Shown piece by piece: positions 11,697 through 23,459 of a stretch of DNA of 64,000 nt (position 1 is the first letter of the stretch; every line of letters starts with the position of its first letter). This stretch comes from Aselliscus stoliczkanus (Eukaryota; Chordata; Mammalia; Chiroptera; Hipposideridae): positions 58,535,213 to 58,599,212 of the forward strand of contig CM066740.1 of the NCBI GenBank assembly GCA_033961575.1, written 5' to 3'. A program made the translations under genes and the position numbers. The notes below the pieces were generated by a model. That model saw nothing but the letters and a program-made list of their open reading frames with translations. It made no database searches and was not told the DNA's origin.

Positions 11697-12491
11697 CTGT
11701 AGTCACTCTTAAAAGTCATAATATTGGACTGGAATCAGAAATCCAAGATCGCAGAGTAAACGCTGTGCTTGCCTCATCCCATGAATACATCAAAATTATA
11801 ACTAAACTATAGAATAATCAACCTGGAGAACCATCTGAAGTCTGGCTGAACAGAAATTTTGTAACTAAGGATATAAATAAAAAGCCACGTTGAGACTGGT
11901 AGGAGGGATGGAAAGGCAAAACGGGCTGACCCCAAACCTCTGTGTGGCAGATGAAAATTGGGAGGAGTATCTCAGCCCCAGAGGTCCCCCACAGAAGAGC
12001 AAGGGACCCCAGCCCCAAACTAGACTCTCCAGCCTGGAGTACTGATGCCAGGAAGAGAAGCCCCCACAACTTATGCCTGTGAAAAAAGGGGATTCTGAAT
12101 GTGTGGGTAAACCAAAGGCTGTGGGAAACCGTGACGTTCTCTTAAGTCTCCCACACAGACTTGCCTGCAGGCACTCACCCTGGGCTCCAGAGCAGGGATT
12201 GTGATTTGGGGGGCATCAAAGAAATATGGGGGGGGGGGAGGTACAGACAAAGGTGTGTGGCTTCAATGCAAGGGCTGGACAATAGTCACGATTTTCCCTG
12301 TGTGGGAGCCTGCTCCTGTGCAGCTGGTAGGTAGGCACCATCTTTCCTATGTTGAGCGCTCTCCCACTCCCACAGGCCAAATCTGAATCTCAAATGGTCT
12401 GGTGAGCTCATCTTGCTCTACCCTGGTGACTCACTGAGACTCCCCAACACCCAACTCTATACTGAACGAGGTTTTATCAGTGGCTAAACCT

Positions 12492-12911
12492 TATAGAGCC
12501 AGCAACCAGCCACAGGCCTTGGTGTGTCCTGAGTTTTTGCGGAGATACCCCAGACTCAGTACTGGTAGTAGCCACCCTCGATTCACAGTGTGGCCTCACC
12601 CATGCACCTCCAGATCCAGCATAGGCAGTGGTCAACTGTGGATCGCTCTGTAGCTTCTACCAGGTAGTCCCTGACTGGTCACAGGCAGTGGCTGACCTGG
12701 GTCGGCACCAAAGCCCCTCCCAAGAGGACCCAGAACCAACATACTTGCAGGTTGGCTTCAGATCACAGCATAGCACCACCCAATGAGCCCCACAATAGGC
12801 ACACCCAAAGGGCGGTCTCAACAGGCACCAGAGACCACTAAGGTGAATCCCACTCCATGTGATAAGCACCCCCACACACATACACAGCAGCCCATAAGCT
12901 GTGGATGTGGC
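12492..12911 (+). repeat. degenerate 60-bp tandem array in the L1 5' region
   Basis: Successive units start at 12552, 12612, 12672, 12732, 12792 and 12852, an exact 60-bp spacing. Shared pieces include CCAGCATAGGCAGTGG against GTCACAGGCAGTGG, GATCACAGCATAGC against GATCGCTCTGTAGC, and a GRACCC/AGTCCC/GAGCCC motif just before each unit start. Divergence grows outward, and weaker copies may extend to about 12480 and 13060. Confidence 0.7.
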
Positions 12912-13359
12912 CAAACCCCACAGCCAGTTAACCTAAGGGTCAATCCCAGCCACTGACATGCCAATAGCAATTAAGACTCAACTCTAACAGGAGGGCACAC
13001 ACAACCCACACAAGGGACACTCCTGGAGCACCCAGCACAGATGACCTGGGAGACTGTGCCACTGGATCCCACAGGGCATCTATGACAAAAGGCCACCTGG
13101 CAAGATTGTGAGACGTAGAAGGTCTACCTAATACATAAAAACAAACACCGAGAGGAAACCAAACTGAGAAAATAAAGAAATACGCCCCAAATAAAACAGG
13201 AGAAAACTCCAGAAACACAACTAAATAAAATGGAGGCAAGCAATCTACCAGAGACAAATTTCAAAAGGATGGTTATAAGGATGCTCACTGATCTCAGGGA
13301 TAACTTCAACAAACAGATACCAAGCATATAAATGGACACAGGAACCATAAAAAAAGTAC

Positions 13360-13940
13360 CAGTCAGAAATGAATTCTATAATAACCGAAATAAAGAATGT
13401 ACCGGAGGGAATCACCAGCAGACAAGATGAAGCAGAGGGTTGAATCAGCGATTTGGAAGATAAGGGGGCAGAACACACCAATTGGAAAAGAAAAAAGAAG
13501 TTTAAAAACTGAAGTAGTTTAAGAAAACATCAAGAGCAACAACATTCACATTATAGGGGTACCAGAAGAAGAGAGAAAGCAAGGGATTGAGAATGTATTT
13601 GAAGAAATAATGACTCAAAACTTTCCTAACCTGGCAAAGGAATAGATATACAAGTTCAGGAAGTGCCTAGAGTCTCAAACAAGATGAAGCGAAACAAGCC
13701 CACACCTAGACACATTATAATTAGAATGGCAACGGTTAAAGACAAAGAGAGCCACAGAGAAAGGCAACTAGTAACTTATAAGGGAGCTCCCATACGATTC
13801 TCACCTGATTTCTCAACAGAAACTTTGCAGGCCAGAAGGGATTGGCATGAAATATTCAAAGTGATGAAAGGTAAGGACCTACAACCAAGACTACTTTACC
13901 CAGCAAAGCAATCATTTAGAATTGAAGAGACAAAAATATG
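13360..13940 (+). pseudogene. L1 ORF1 remains (RNA-binding protein)
   Basis: The frame at 13663-13941 encodes the C-terminal half of the L1 ORF1 protein, the trimeric RNA-binding chaperone of LINE-1. Recognisable runs are PTPRHIIIRMATVKDKE, RQLVTYKGAPIRFSPDFST and ETLQARRDWHEIFKVMKGK. Upstream sequence from about 13360 matches the coiled-coil part of ORF1 but is broken. A small deletion after VKDKE removes residues usually present before RQLVTYKG. Confidence 0.85.
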
Positions 13941-13959
13941 AATAATAAAATAGCAATAA

Positions 13960-14580
13960 CATATCTATCAACAATTACTTTTTCATGTAAATGGATTAAA
14001 TGCTTCGATCAAAAACATAGGGTGGCTGAATGATAAGAAAACAAGACCCACACATATGCTGTCTACAAGACACTCACTTTAGATCAAAAGACACACACAG
14101 ACAGAAAGTAAAGGGATGGGGGAAAAGATATTTCAAGAAAATGGAAACAAACAAACAACAACAACAACAAAAAACACAGCTGAGGTAGCAATACTTATAC
14201 CACACGAAATAGACTTTAAACCAAAGACTACAACGAAAGAGAAAGGACCCAGTAATCCCACTTCTGGGTATTAATCGGAAGAAATCCAAAATGCTACTTC
14301 TATGGGACATGTGCATCCATATGTTCCTGGTAGCATTTTTAAAATGGCCAAGATGTGGAGTTAGCCTGGGGGTCCATCCATCAATGAATGAATGGATAGG
14401 GAGGAGGGAGTACACATATACAGTGGACTATTACTCAGCCATGGAAGGGAATGGGTTCTTGCCATCTGCAGTGGCATGGATGGACATGGAGGGTACTGTG
14501 CTGAGTGGAGTATGTCAGACAGAGAAAGATAGATGCAATGTGATTTCTCTTATATGTGGAATCTAAAGAACAAAACAAAT
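13960..14580 (+). pseudogene. L1 ORF2 fragments: endonuclease start joined to C-terminal end
   Basis: 13975-14235 corresponds to the start of the endonuclease domain (ATGTAAATGGATTAAATGC for the VNGLN motif, then TGGCTGAATGATAAGAAAAC). From about 14245 the sequence matches the far 3' end of ORF2 (CCAATGAATGGATA-type region and TGGACATGGAGGGTACTGTG). The catalytic reverse transcriptase between them is deleted, so no activity is possible. Confidence 0.8.
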
Positions 14581-14659
14581 AAACAAGGCAGAAACACTCA
14601 TAGATACAGAGAACATTTTGATGGCTGCCAGATGGGATGGGGCTTAGGGATGCGTGTAA

Positions 14660-15560
14660 AAGGGGAAGGGATTAAGAAGTACAAATTGGTTATCACACAG
14701 TAATCAATGTGGATGTAGGGTGTAGCATAAGGATTATAATCAATATTGTAATAACTACATATGTTGTCAGATGGGTACTAGATTTATTAGGGTGATAGAT
14801 GGGAGGGGGTGGGGGCAGGGTGAAAACGGTGAAGAGATTAAGAAGTACAAATTGGGGCCAGCAGAGTGGCACGTTGGTTAAGAGTTGGCTTGGGAGTGTG
14901 AGCTCTGAGCAGCAGAGCTGCTGGTTTGGATCCCACATGGGCCCATGACACTGCGCCTTCTACAGCTGGGCTGTCGTGAATCGCTGGCAATGGCATAGGC
15001 TGCCGTTAGCTACTGTGAGTGGCCAGCAACCAGTGTGAGCACCTGGCAGCTGCCGTGAGCAGCCATCCAATGTCCGGCAAGTGACTACCTCACCCAGGAA
15101 GAGTGCAATGATCACAACACCAACATGGGTCAGTGAAACGATGTCCTCCATTACACTGAAGAACAAAAGGGCAGCAACTTGTCTGTTCCCCTTCCCCAAT
15201 AAAATCTTTTTTAAAAAAAATAAAAAAAAAGAATAAGTACAAATTGGTTATTACACAATCATCATAGGGATGTAAAGTAAAGCAGAGTCAATAATATAGT
15301 CAATAATATGGTAATAATTATGTATAGTGTCAGGTGGGTACTAGACTAGTCAGGGGGATCACTTCTTAATTTATATAAATATCTAACCACAATGCTGTAG
15401 TCCTGATATAATGTACAGCATGGGGAATACAGTCAATAATATTGTGATAGCGTGGTACTATGTCAGATGGTTGCTGGACTTATGGTGATCACTTCCTTAG
15501 GTATATAAATGTTGAATAACTATGGTGTACACCTGAAATTGATATAATGTTGTATGTCAG
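14660..15560 (+). repeat. three diverged copies of an L1 3' UTR module
   Basis: A module of about 130-150 bp recurs at roughly 14665-14800, 14834-15410 (interrupted by a SINE) and 15412-15555. Shared pieces are GATTAAGAAGTACAAATTGG (first two), AGTCAATAATATTGTGATA-type runs, and GTCAGATGGGTACTAGATTT-type runs. The last copy carries the L1 end. Confidence 0.7.
14856..15234 (+). mobile_element. bat T+ SINE, long form, inside the L1 3' UTR
   Basis: The copy starts GGCCAGCAGAGTGGCACGTT, carries the long body and ends CTTCCCCAATAAAATCTTTT plus A-tail, with a single shortened tail unit. It is flanked by AAGTACAAATTGG at 14843-14855 and 15235-15247. It is younger than the L1 that hosts it. Confidence 0.93.
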
Positions 15561-15599
15561 CAATATTTTTTAATAAAAATCTTTTTTTTTTTAAAGTCT

Positions 15600-16980
15600 C
15601 ATTAACTTTCCTTATTTTCCCAATACAGTGGGAGCTTTGTTACAACTTGTGTCTTTATCACCAGATCCAGATCCATCTCAGGTGAGATCAGCTTCCTGAA
15701 ACAGAACATGATGCAGACGAGGTGGTAGCTCACATTAGCCTTTACAGCAAACCCGTCATACCTGCAGGTCCCTTAGAGAAAGGGACCCCCAAAAGGGTCT
15801 TATGCTGGACTCTCTTTACACATTTTCCTCCGTCTCGTCCCTCTTTAGCATCTATTTCCTTCAGTTATTCATTGAGCATTGCCATGTTTCGGTAGCCACG
15901 CTGTCCGTTACTTGTATTCAGTCCTCTTCATTTTTCCTCATAAATCATTCCTCCAGCCCCTTAATCATGCCTAACTGCTTCTTCCCAAGATTCTTTCAGT
16001 TTATGTGAGATGTCAAAGCCCAGAGACCAGGAACTGCTCACAGTAGTGGGACACCAAGATGCCCTTGTGCAAAAAGGCCTGTGTTTGTATTCTCCTCCCT
16101 CCCTCTCTCTCATCAACATTCCAAGTATACTTATAAATAAGGGGGTGCTCTCTCCCTGCCGCTTCCTCCCCTGGGGGGGGTGGGGGTGGCGGCGTGGTTT
16201 CCTGCCCTGTGTGTCACACAGAGGGACAGCTGAGGGATCACTGTCCCTGGACGAGGTGTAGATGGGCCCAGATATTATCCTGGTGAAAGCTCCTTACTTA
16301 TACAGGCTGCTGGTCAGAATGGAGAGTTCACACAATGAATCAATCTTTGATCCAAACAGACAGCCTCTGTCCCCAAAGCCACTGCAAGTATGAGGAAAAC
16401 AGAGGCATGGGGGGGTGGGGGGGATAGTTTAACAAGACAAGTAGGAGAGCAGTGCACAGGAGTCCAGAGTTAGAGTGGCACTGTGAGCCCGGTTAATTCA
16501 GGTGCCAGTAGGTTTATGCAAAAATTTAATGAGATCATGGGACAGGTCATTAGCCTGGCATCAGCACCTGGAAAATGCTTCACTTACTGTTGTGTTGTGT
16601 CCCTGTTTCCTCACACACTTATCTCCCCAAAACAGGGGCACAGAGAGGACCCAGAGACCTCCCAGTAATTAAGTCATAGGTACCTTCCAATTCTTTAGGA
16701 GAGTATCGACTGAGAGACAAGTTCTCCTTCTTTCCCACATAGCTATGCCAGGAGCACAGTGACTGCAGGGGACTCACCAAGCATCCCTATGACTTCCATG
16801 CTGGGTCTGGAGACCTGAGTGACCATCAGCCTGGCGATCCAAGAGCCCTCCAAGCCTGTGCTGTCACCACTGGTTAACACCACCACCTGGTCCACCTGAG
16901 TTCCCAACCTCCCCCTAATGGGGCTGAGCCCAAACCACTGCCCACCTGGTCAGGCTCTAGGCCCTGGTGCAGACATGGAC
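15600..16980. other. intronic sequence, nothing recognised
   Basis: No exon or assignable repeat was seen. G-rich runs occur near 16176-16192 and 16410-16423. Confidence 0.4.
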
Positions 16981-16984
16981 GGCC

Positions 16985-17215
16985 ATTTTGAAGACTCAGC
17001 ATTTTGAGCTCTGGAACCAAACTGTGTGGATTTAAACCTTAGCTCAGCTACTTCTAAACTACATAAATAGGCACAACTTACTTAGCCTTACTGGACCTCA
17101 GTTTCCTCATCTGCCAATGGGGAAACTCATGACAACCTCTCATAAGGATGTTGTACAGATTTAATGAATTCATAAGCAAAGCCAATGTCATAGTATGTAG
17201 CACAGAAAGGCCTCA
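16985..17215 (+). repeat. MIR, nearly full length
   Basis: The sequence contains GAGCTCTGGAACCAAACTGT, GGACCTCAGTTTCCTCATCT and GATTTAATGAATTCAT in MIR order. Confidence 0.85.
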
Positions 17216-17239
17216 TTTATGCTGGTAATTTCTGATGGG

Positions 17240-17850
17240 GGGACCATTTCCCTCCAGCCTGGGCTTTTGCAATAGCCTGCTGAGTCAGCACCCTAATTCT
17301 GCATTCTCCCCCTCCTGACGGTCCCCATAGACAGCCAGAGTTATATTCCTCAAGAAAAAAGCAACTCATATCACTCCCTCCATTGGCTCTCCATTGCCCA
17401 CCAGGCTCCCCCAGCCTTGTTTTCCCTAACTGTCCTCCTCTCTCAGGGGCCACCAAAGTAGCCTTCTCTCTGCTTCTGGCATAGCCACAGCAAGACCTCA
17501 AATTCTACTTTTTAAGTGGAATGCTCTCCCCTTACATCCTCCCATGGCTGGTTCCTTTTTGTCATTTGAGTCTCGGCTGTAAAGACACCTCCCAGCAAGG
17601 CCTTCCCTGCCATAGCTGCCAGGTCTAAGGTCCGGCACTGTACCTGTGGGCCTCCCTAACACACCACCTGTTCTAGTGGCGCAGAGTAGCAGCTGTTTGA
17701 GTCTTGTTGACATCTCTTCCCAGTGTCTGGTGTGTGTCCTCTAGTCTAGCTGGAATGCGGGATCCATGAGCAAAAAGGGCCGGATTAGTTCTGGCAAACA
17801 CTTATCCCTCAGGGCCTTGAGAGTGACTCAGAGCAGGCTCTCAAAAAACA
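17240..17850 (+). repeat. L2 fragment (3' portion)
   Basis: Matches to the 3' part of L2 include ATTGGCTCTCCATTGCCCAC, a GGAATGCTCTCCCCTTACAT segment, CAGCAAGGCCTTCCCTGCC and CTGGAATGCGGGATCCATGA in the right order. Confidence 0.75.
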
Positions 17851-17969
17851 CACAGTAGGGGGCGGTGGATTGGGGGAGGGGGTTGTCACTTTGTGAGGGG
17901 TTAAAAGTATAACTATTGCATTGTTTTGTATACCTGAAACTAATAAACACACATACAGAGTATTTTTGA

Positions 17970-19090
17970 AATGAGAATCAATCCCATGTATCATGTACCC
18001 AATGGAGTACAGCTTGAAGCACGCCAAACAGGGCTGTGATCAGAGGGGTTGGTACATCAGAGGTGCTCAGGGACCTCATATTACTCCACTGTCTCTCTGT
18101 AGCATCAATTTGTGGAATGTGATGGACACAAAATACGTTTAAAAACGTAGAAGGAAATTGCACATTTCATCAAAGGGTCAATCTATATGGTCAGATTCAT
18201 GGAGCCAAGCTGAGATCACAGAGCCAAGTGTGAAATTCATGGAACCACAGATGGGGGTGGGGTAAAGGTAGCCAGGCAATGGTATTCTTTGACATTCCTT
18301 ACTTAAAGGGAAAAAGCAGTGATGGGGTGGGAGGGGGGGGGGTCGAGAAAATTTGAAATCTTGCTTGATTTGAAAGCAGATTTATTCCACAAAAGCAAAC
18401 TGAAAAAGTAGTGGTGTCTGTTTCCCAGCCCCCATGCATATGCCTCTCCACTTCTCTCTAACCTAGGAAACAGGCGCCTCCTTTTACTCCACTCACAAAT
18501 CACAAGCACAATCAAGATGCAGATTTGGGGCCCCCTCTGGAGACTAGCTAACACCCATTCTCCCAGAGGCTTCCTCCAACCTGCACAATGTCCCTGATTA
18601 GCTGTGCAGCCCCCTACTGCGAGGACAAGTCCCTGTTCTGTCTCCTCCTGGGGTCCCACCATCTCCCCTAAGAGTCTTTCTGCCCAGGCGGATTGCAGGC
18701 TTATCCCACCACTGGAAGTCTTTGTTCTCATTTCCCCCAGCTGTATCAGCTACTGGATTTCCCAGCTGAATTTCACTTTGTTATTTCTTGCCCCCATCCC
18801 CAACCTTGCTGTGGGCCCTTTGCACAATTTCTCTAGCTGGACTGCTGTTAAGGTATTAGAGAGTTTTCTGATAAAATAAAACTCAAGGGGTTTTTGTTGA
18901 TTGTGAATATTGTATTTTAGAGTTAAAATGTGTCTTGATACAGAACATTCTTAATTCACTAGAAATTAAGCCACATCATTTTCCCAATGTTTGGGATTTG
19001 CATTTCGAGATCAACATATTATGACTACCAGGGTTATCTCATACAGAAAGTCTAGGCTCAGCATTTTTTGTTTAGTTATTTGTTTTTTTT
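17970..19090. other. intronic sequence, nothing firmly recognised
   Basis: The stretch just before it (17920-17945, TATACCTGAAACTAATAAAC) resembles an L1 3' end but is too short to assign. No exon was seen. Confidence 0.4.
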
Positions 19091-19105
19091 AAAGCAGTGG
19101 GTTTT

Positions 19106-19589
19106 TTTTGTTTGTTTCGTTTTAATTGGGGAATTGGGGGAGGGGAACAGCGTTGGGGAATCGGGGAAGGGGAACAGACAAGTTGCTGTCCTTATTTTTT
19201 GTTCTTCAGTCTAGTCATGGAAGACGTCGCTTCACTGGCCCATGTTGGTATTGGGATCATTGCGATCTTCCCAGCTGAGGCAGTCAGTCACCGGTCATTG
19301 AACAGCTGCTCACGGCAGTTCACGGCAGCTCACACCAGCTGCCAGCTGCTCACACTGGCTGCCAGCCACTCATGTTAGCTCATAGCAGCCCACTGCAGCA
19401 GGGGCTGCAGCCTACGCCATCGCCGGCAACTCAAGGGAGCCCAGCTCCAGGTTGAGCTGTTGTTCACCATCTTAGCTGTAGAAGGTGCAACATCACTGGC
19501 CCTCATGTGGGACCTGAATGAACCAGGGCCCTCCTGCTCAGACCTGGTGTTCCAAGCCAACTCCTAACCAACGCGCCACTCAGCCGGCC
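19106..19589 (-). mobile_element. bat T+ SINE, long form, full length
   Basis: The minus strand begins AGGCCGGCTGAGTGGCGCGT, contains the long body with several GTGAGCAGCTGGCAGC-type repeats, two pyrimidine-rich tail units and CCCCAATTAAAACG in place of AATAAAATC. No clear target duplication was identified. Confidence 0.87.
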
Positions 19590-19929
19590 TTCAGCAGTTT
19601 GAGGGTGAGTGGAAATGGATTTTGTTATCTTGAGGAAGGGAGGGGATGGGGGAAAGGCAGCCAGCACAGAGGTCAGCAGGGGCTGTGGGGCAGGACTTCA
19701 CCTGGACAAACCCAGAGGAGGTGAATAAATTTGGCAACAAGTAAACTCTGGATCAGTGATGGGAAAGATAGTTGAAGTTTTCAAAAGCCATGAAATAAAT
19801 CTCAGGGATCGCCCAGGACTGCTGCAGAAGAGACCAGCTTCTCATTAAACATGCCTGCCTGCACTTTGAGAAGTTTCCTGCCTCCTGCTACACCCTACCC
19901 TGAGCTACACTCTCCAATCAGAGACCTCT

Positions 19930-20285
19930 TAGATATCCACAGGTGTTAGGTCCTGGCCTTTGCAAATATTCCTCTCTATTCTTTCCAGGGAGAGTAGTTC
20001 AGGTGTCACTTCCTCCAGGAAGCCTTTTGGACTCTTTAAGTCTGGGTCAGCTGTGTGTATTACCTGCTCCCAAAGGACCCTGCTTCCATCTCTCCTGACA
20101 CATCCTTTGGGGTGGACTTTTTACATGGGCTTATCTATTTATCTCAATGTCCCATCAGCCTGAAGCTCCCTGGAAGCAGCAACCTTGCTCTTTTGGTCCA
20201 ACACTGGTAAGCATTTAGGAGACACTCAGTACTTAAGCACAAGCTCAATAAACAATGACTGCCAGATGAATGGCTGAATGAATCC
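19930..20285 (+). repeat. L2 fragment (3' end)
   Basis: The sequence includes GTGTCACTTCCTCCAGGAAG, a CCTGAAGCTCCCTGGAAGC segment and a CTCAATAAACAATGACTGCC end followed by TGAATGAATC, as in the terminal part of L2. Confidence 0.8.
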
Positions 20286-20440
20286 AGATTTTCCTCATTT
20301 TGTTCTGAGATGAAGAAACTCATCAAAAACAAAGGTTAATAAAAAGCCTGAAGTCCCCAAAAGGAGGGAAGACATTTGCAAGATAGGAACAATTCATTGA
20401 AGAGTCCCAAGTAGAGACCTATATATAAAAGCTACAAGGA

Positions 20441-20824
20441 ATGGACCAACCAAGTGGCGCGTTGGTAAGAATTGGCTTGGGACGCCAGATCTGAGCAGCA
20501 GGGCCAGGTTCGGATCCCACAGGAGGGCCAGTGACGCTGCGGCCTCTACAGCTAAGACGGTGAACAACAACTCCACCTGGAGCTGGGCTGCTGTGAGTAA
20601 CTGGCAATGGCGTAGGCTGCAGTAGGGCTGGCCGGCAGTGGGCATGAGCTTTCATGAGCTGCCATGAGCCGCCTTGAGCAGCCATCCAATGGCCGGTGAA
20701 GCAACGTCCTCCACAAATAGACTGAAGAACAAAAGGACAGCAACTTGTCTGTTCCCTTTCCCTGATTCCCAACACTGTCCCCTTCCCCAATTTCCCAATA
20801 AAATCTCTAAAAAAAAAAAAAAAT
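20441..20824 (+). mobile_element. bat T+ SINE, long form, full length
   Basis: The copy starts with ATGGACCAACCAAGTGGCGC and GGTTCGGATCCC, has the long body, two tail units and CCCAATAAAATCTCT plus A-tail. It is flanked by GCTACAAGGA at 20431-20440 and 20825-20834. Confidence 0.92.
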
Positions 20825-20834
20825 GCTACAAGGA

Positions 20835-21630
20835 TTGAAGAAGTTGGATACTTTTCAAATACTGCTACAAGAATCCAAACTCTCAGAAATGGGAAGGACA
20901 AAACAATAAAATGCCTGATTGTTTACTCTCTATTTAACCAAGCTGTGAAAGGCACAAAGAGAAAATGCAGCCCTTTCACTATGAAGTATGACAATACAGC
21001 ACAAATTTATAGGTACAAGATCAAAAAAGCTAAAGCAAGACAGGAGATGCAGCTTTCCAGAGACATCAAAGGTAACATTCTTTAATTATACAAGAAAAAG
21101 GAGGAGGAGCCAGGGATAATGTATAATGTTGCCTCTGTTAAAAAATGGGATGGAAAGCTGTTAGCAGATGGCTAGGAAATAGCAGAAGTTGCCCTGTTCC
21201 TCATGCTTTACTCTAGGAAAGAAGGGAGAGAAAGTGAAGGAGGGAGGAAGAAAGGGAGGGATAGAGGGAGGGAGGCTAAACAACTAAAAATATTGCCACT
21301 TGTATGGTGGGTGCCAAACTAGAAAAGGAAAAGAACTGCATGGAATATTTAAACAACTGGATTCGTGATCCCAAATTAATTTGTCAGTGGAGTCTCCCAA
21401 TGACATGGATTACACCATGATTGGGCAGTAACAACTTGGAAAGGTGTTACCAAAATCATGAACTGTTTAAGTTACTGAAGATAGGACAGATCATTGAAAT
21501 TAGGGAAAGGGGAAGCAAATACCACGTTCACCTTAACTACAGGAAAAAATACCTACCCGTTCAATCTTTGATGGGTGTCAAAACATGTGAGCATCTGCTC
21601 CCCTGTGCTGACCCCACACGACTAAAAATG
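20835..21630. other. intronic sequence with a purine-rich tract
   Basis: No exon was recognised. A GGGA/GGAA-rich purine tract lies at 21215-21274. Confidence 0.4.
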
Positions 21631-21637
21631 GGGGTGT

Positions 21638-21878
21638 TCCCTATTTCCCCAAATATAAGACCTAGCCGAAAAACAAGCTGTAGCATGATTTTAGGTGCCA
21701 AAACATGGCACCTTGGCATAATGAATATTTTAAGCTGAAGGAGTTTGTGGAAAAGGCACCCTTCTCCCTGCAACAGGTCATAAAACCTCCATGTGAGGGA
21801 TGCGTGCCCTCCATATCCTAGAGGAATCATGCTACAGTTTATTCTCTGGCTAGGTTTTATTTTCGGGGAAACACAGTG
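21638..21878. mobile_element. nonautonomous DNA transposon with long inverted ends
   Basis: The left end reads TTTCCCCAAATATAAGACCT then AGCC, and the right end on the reverse strand reads TTTCCCCGAAAATAAAACCT then AGCC. The pairing continues imperfectly through TGTAGCATGATT on both sides. This matches a common bat and mammal family with ends close to TTTCCCCGAAAATAAGACCT. The family name is not assigned. Confidence 0.75.
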
Positions 21879-21879
21879 C

Positions 21880-23320
21880 GAGTCAAGTGCCAACTCATTC
21901 TCGAGTAAGAATCCCAGCAGTGTTAAATGTGTTGTATGATCCAGAAGCAAATATTTTGGATGTTTTAAAATGTGCAATTTATAATGTATAAATGTGTCAT
22001 AAATACTTTCAACCGAAAAGACTGGGTGACTACATTTAGATCAGAGGCTGCATATAAGGGCTTATTGTCAAATGGGAGGCAGAAGCATCTGTCTCTTCAA
22101 GAGGCCAAGTAGTACCCCTGACTCTGGACGAACTTCATCTCCGCCAACAACAGCTGGCCCATCTCTGTCTCTGCCCTACAGCAGCATTCATGAGCCCCCC
22201 AGGCCAGCTCTCAGAATCCTGGTGGACATAAGGGTTCAGTGCTAGCCCTGGACTACCACACTGTTCTGTTAAAAACAAAAGCCAACCTAGTAAATGTGAA
22301 GATCTAATCTGTTTTGTTAAGGAGTCATGAATCAGGCAGCATCCCACCTAAAAACTAGAAAGGTGCTCCCAGGAGTTGTACAAAATGGAAGGATTTCATA
22401 GGAAGAAAGGTGGGAGCAAGGAAGCTATTAGCACAAGAAAGGGTAATTCTGGGGCCACAACAGCTTTTCTTTGGGGAAGAGAAGGGGAAGGGCTTTTATC
22501 ATACAACTTATCTTACTGGTGCTTGACAAAATTCCAGACTGGCTGATTAAGATTATGTTTTGGGGAAAAGATAAAAGTGCAATTAGGTTAGGCATTAACT
22601 TTAGGTTTGGCATCATGTGATTTTAGCACAAGTGATGCCATTTGAGGCCTGTGTTGTTGTTTTTTTTAAACAATTCTAAAGACCAACATAAAAACACAAC
22701 AAAAGGACAGAGCCGTGATGTGTTTACAGGTGAGAATGACATATGTACTTGGAGTCAAGTAGGAAAATACCCTTGTTGAGATGGAACTTAAAAGAAGACT
22801 TTCAAAGGCAGTGGTGAAGAAAAGTAGGTTTTGAAAAGGAGGAGGAAAGCAAAGAACTTTCTAGAATGGGCAGCCTAACTTACCTGCGGGGAAGACTGTG
22901 TTGGGCAGCAGTGGAAAAGATGGCTGAGCCAGTGCACCAATCGGCCAACTGATTTTTCTCTAGAAAATGGTCTCCCTTAGTCTTTTCTTTCTATGCCTCT
23001 CCTGAGTGGCCTTCAAGCTTCTTCCTGGTCCCCTCTGATACATGTATCCCCAAAATTCAATGGATAAAATCAGTAACTAATTTTCCCAAATGCTACCTTG
23101 CTTTTCTCACTCTTGGCTCCTAGTTTCACTTGCCACCTCCCAAGATCAATCTGTAGGACCACACTCACATCAGGCATGAGTCATCAACATTCATTGGCGA
23201 GAGCCAATCAGAACTCTAAGAATTATCCCTAAACTTCAACTGCTTTCTGCAGGATTGCCTTGCAATGTAGCTCTTTAAAAATCAATTTCTTACTCTACGG
23301 ATACTAAAATGGGTTTTCAG
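21880..23320. other. intronic sequence, nothing recognised
   Basis: No exon or confidently assignable repeat was seen. 22970-23290 could be an old LTR fragment, but I cannot support a family. Confidence 0.4.
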
Positions 23321-23330
23321 TGTGTATTTG

Positions 23331-23449
23331 GTTCTTTTTGTTCTGTTTTGTTTTTGAGGGCAGTGTCACTGGCCCTCATATGTGGGATCCAAACCGGGGC
23401 CACTGGTGTCCCAAGCCAGCTCTTAACCACTGCGCCACTCGGCCGGCCC
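23331..23449 (-). mobile_element. bat SINE, short form
   Basis: The minus strand begins GGGCCGGCCGAGTGGCGCAG, contains GGTTTGGATCC and ends CACTGCCCTC plus A-rich tail. It is flanked by TGTATTTG at 23323-23330 and 23450-23457. Confidence 0.9.
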
Positions 23450-23459
23450 TGTATTTGTT

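Larger units (their letters stand above)
11715..15590 (+). mobile_element. LINE-1, internally deleted, with 5' region, ORF1, ORF2 parts and 3' UTR
   Basis: The element reads in L1 order. A GC-richer 5' region covers 11720-13060 and includes a 60-bp-period array. ORF1 remains lie at about 13360-13940. The start of ORF2 lies at about 13960-14235. A direct jump near 14240 then leads to the C-terminal end of ORF2 (CCCACTTCTGGGTATTAAT onward), with most of the reverse transcriptase missing. A 3' UTR of repeated modules runs to the ATTTTTTAATAAAAAT end near 15560-15590. A SINE has inserted at 14856-15234. Stops and indels throughout make it inactive. Confidence 0.85.

Noticed and set aside
12492..12911. 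CRISPR-like array
   Set aside because: The units are diverged tandem repeats without spacers, within an L1 5' region of a mammalian genome.
22970..23290. Possible old LTR fragment
   Set aside because: No terminal motif, polyadenylation signal arrangement or target duplication could be recognised.
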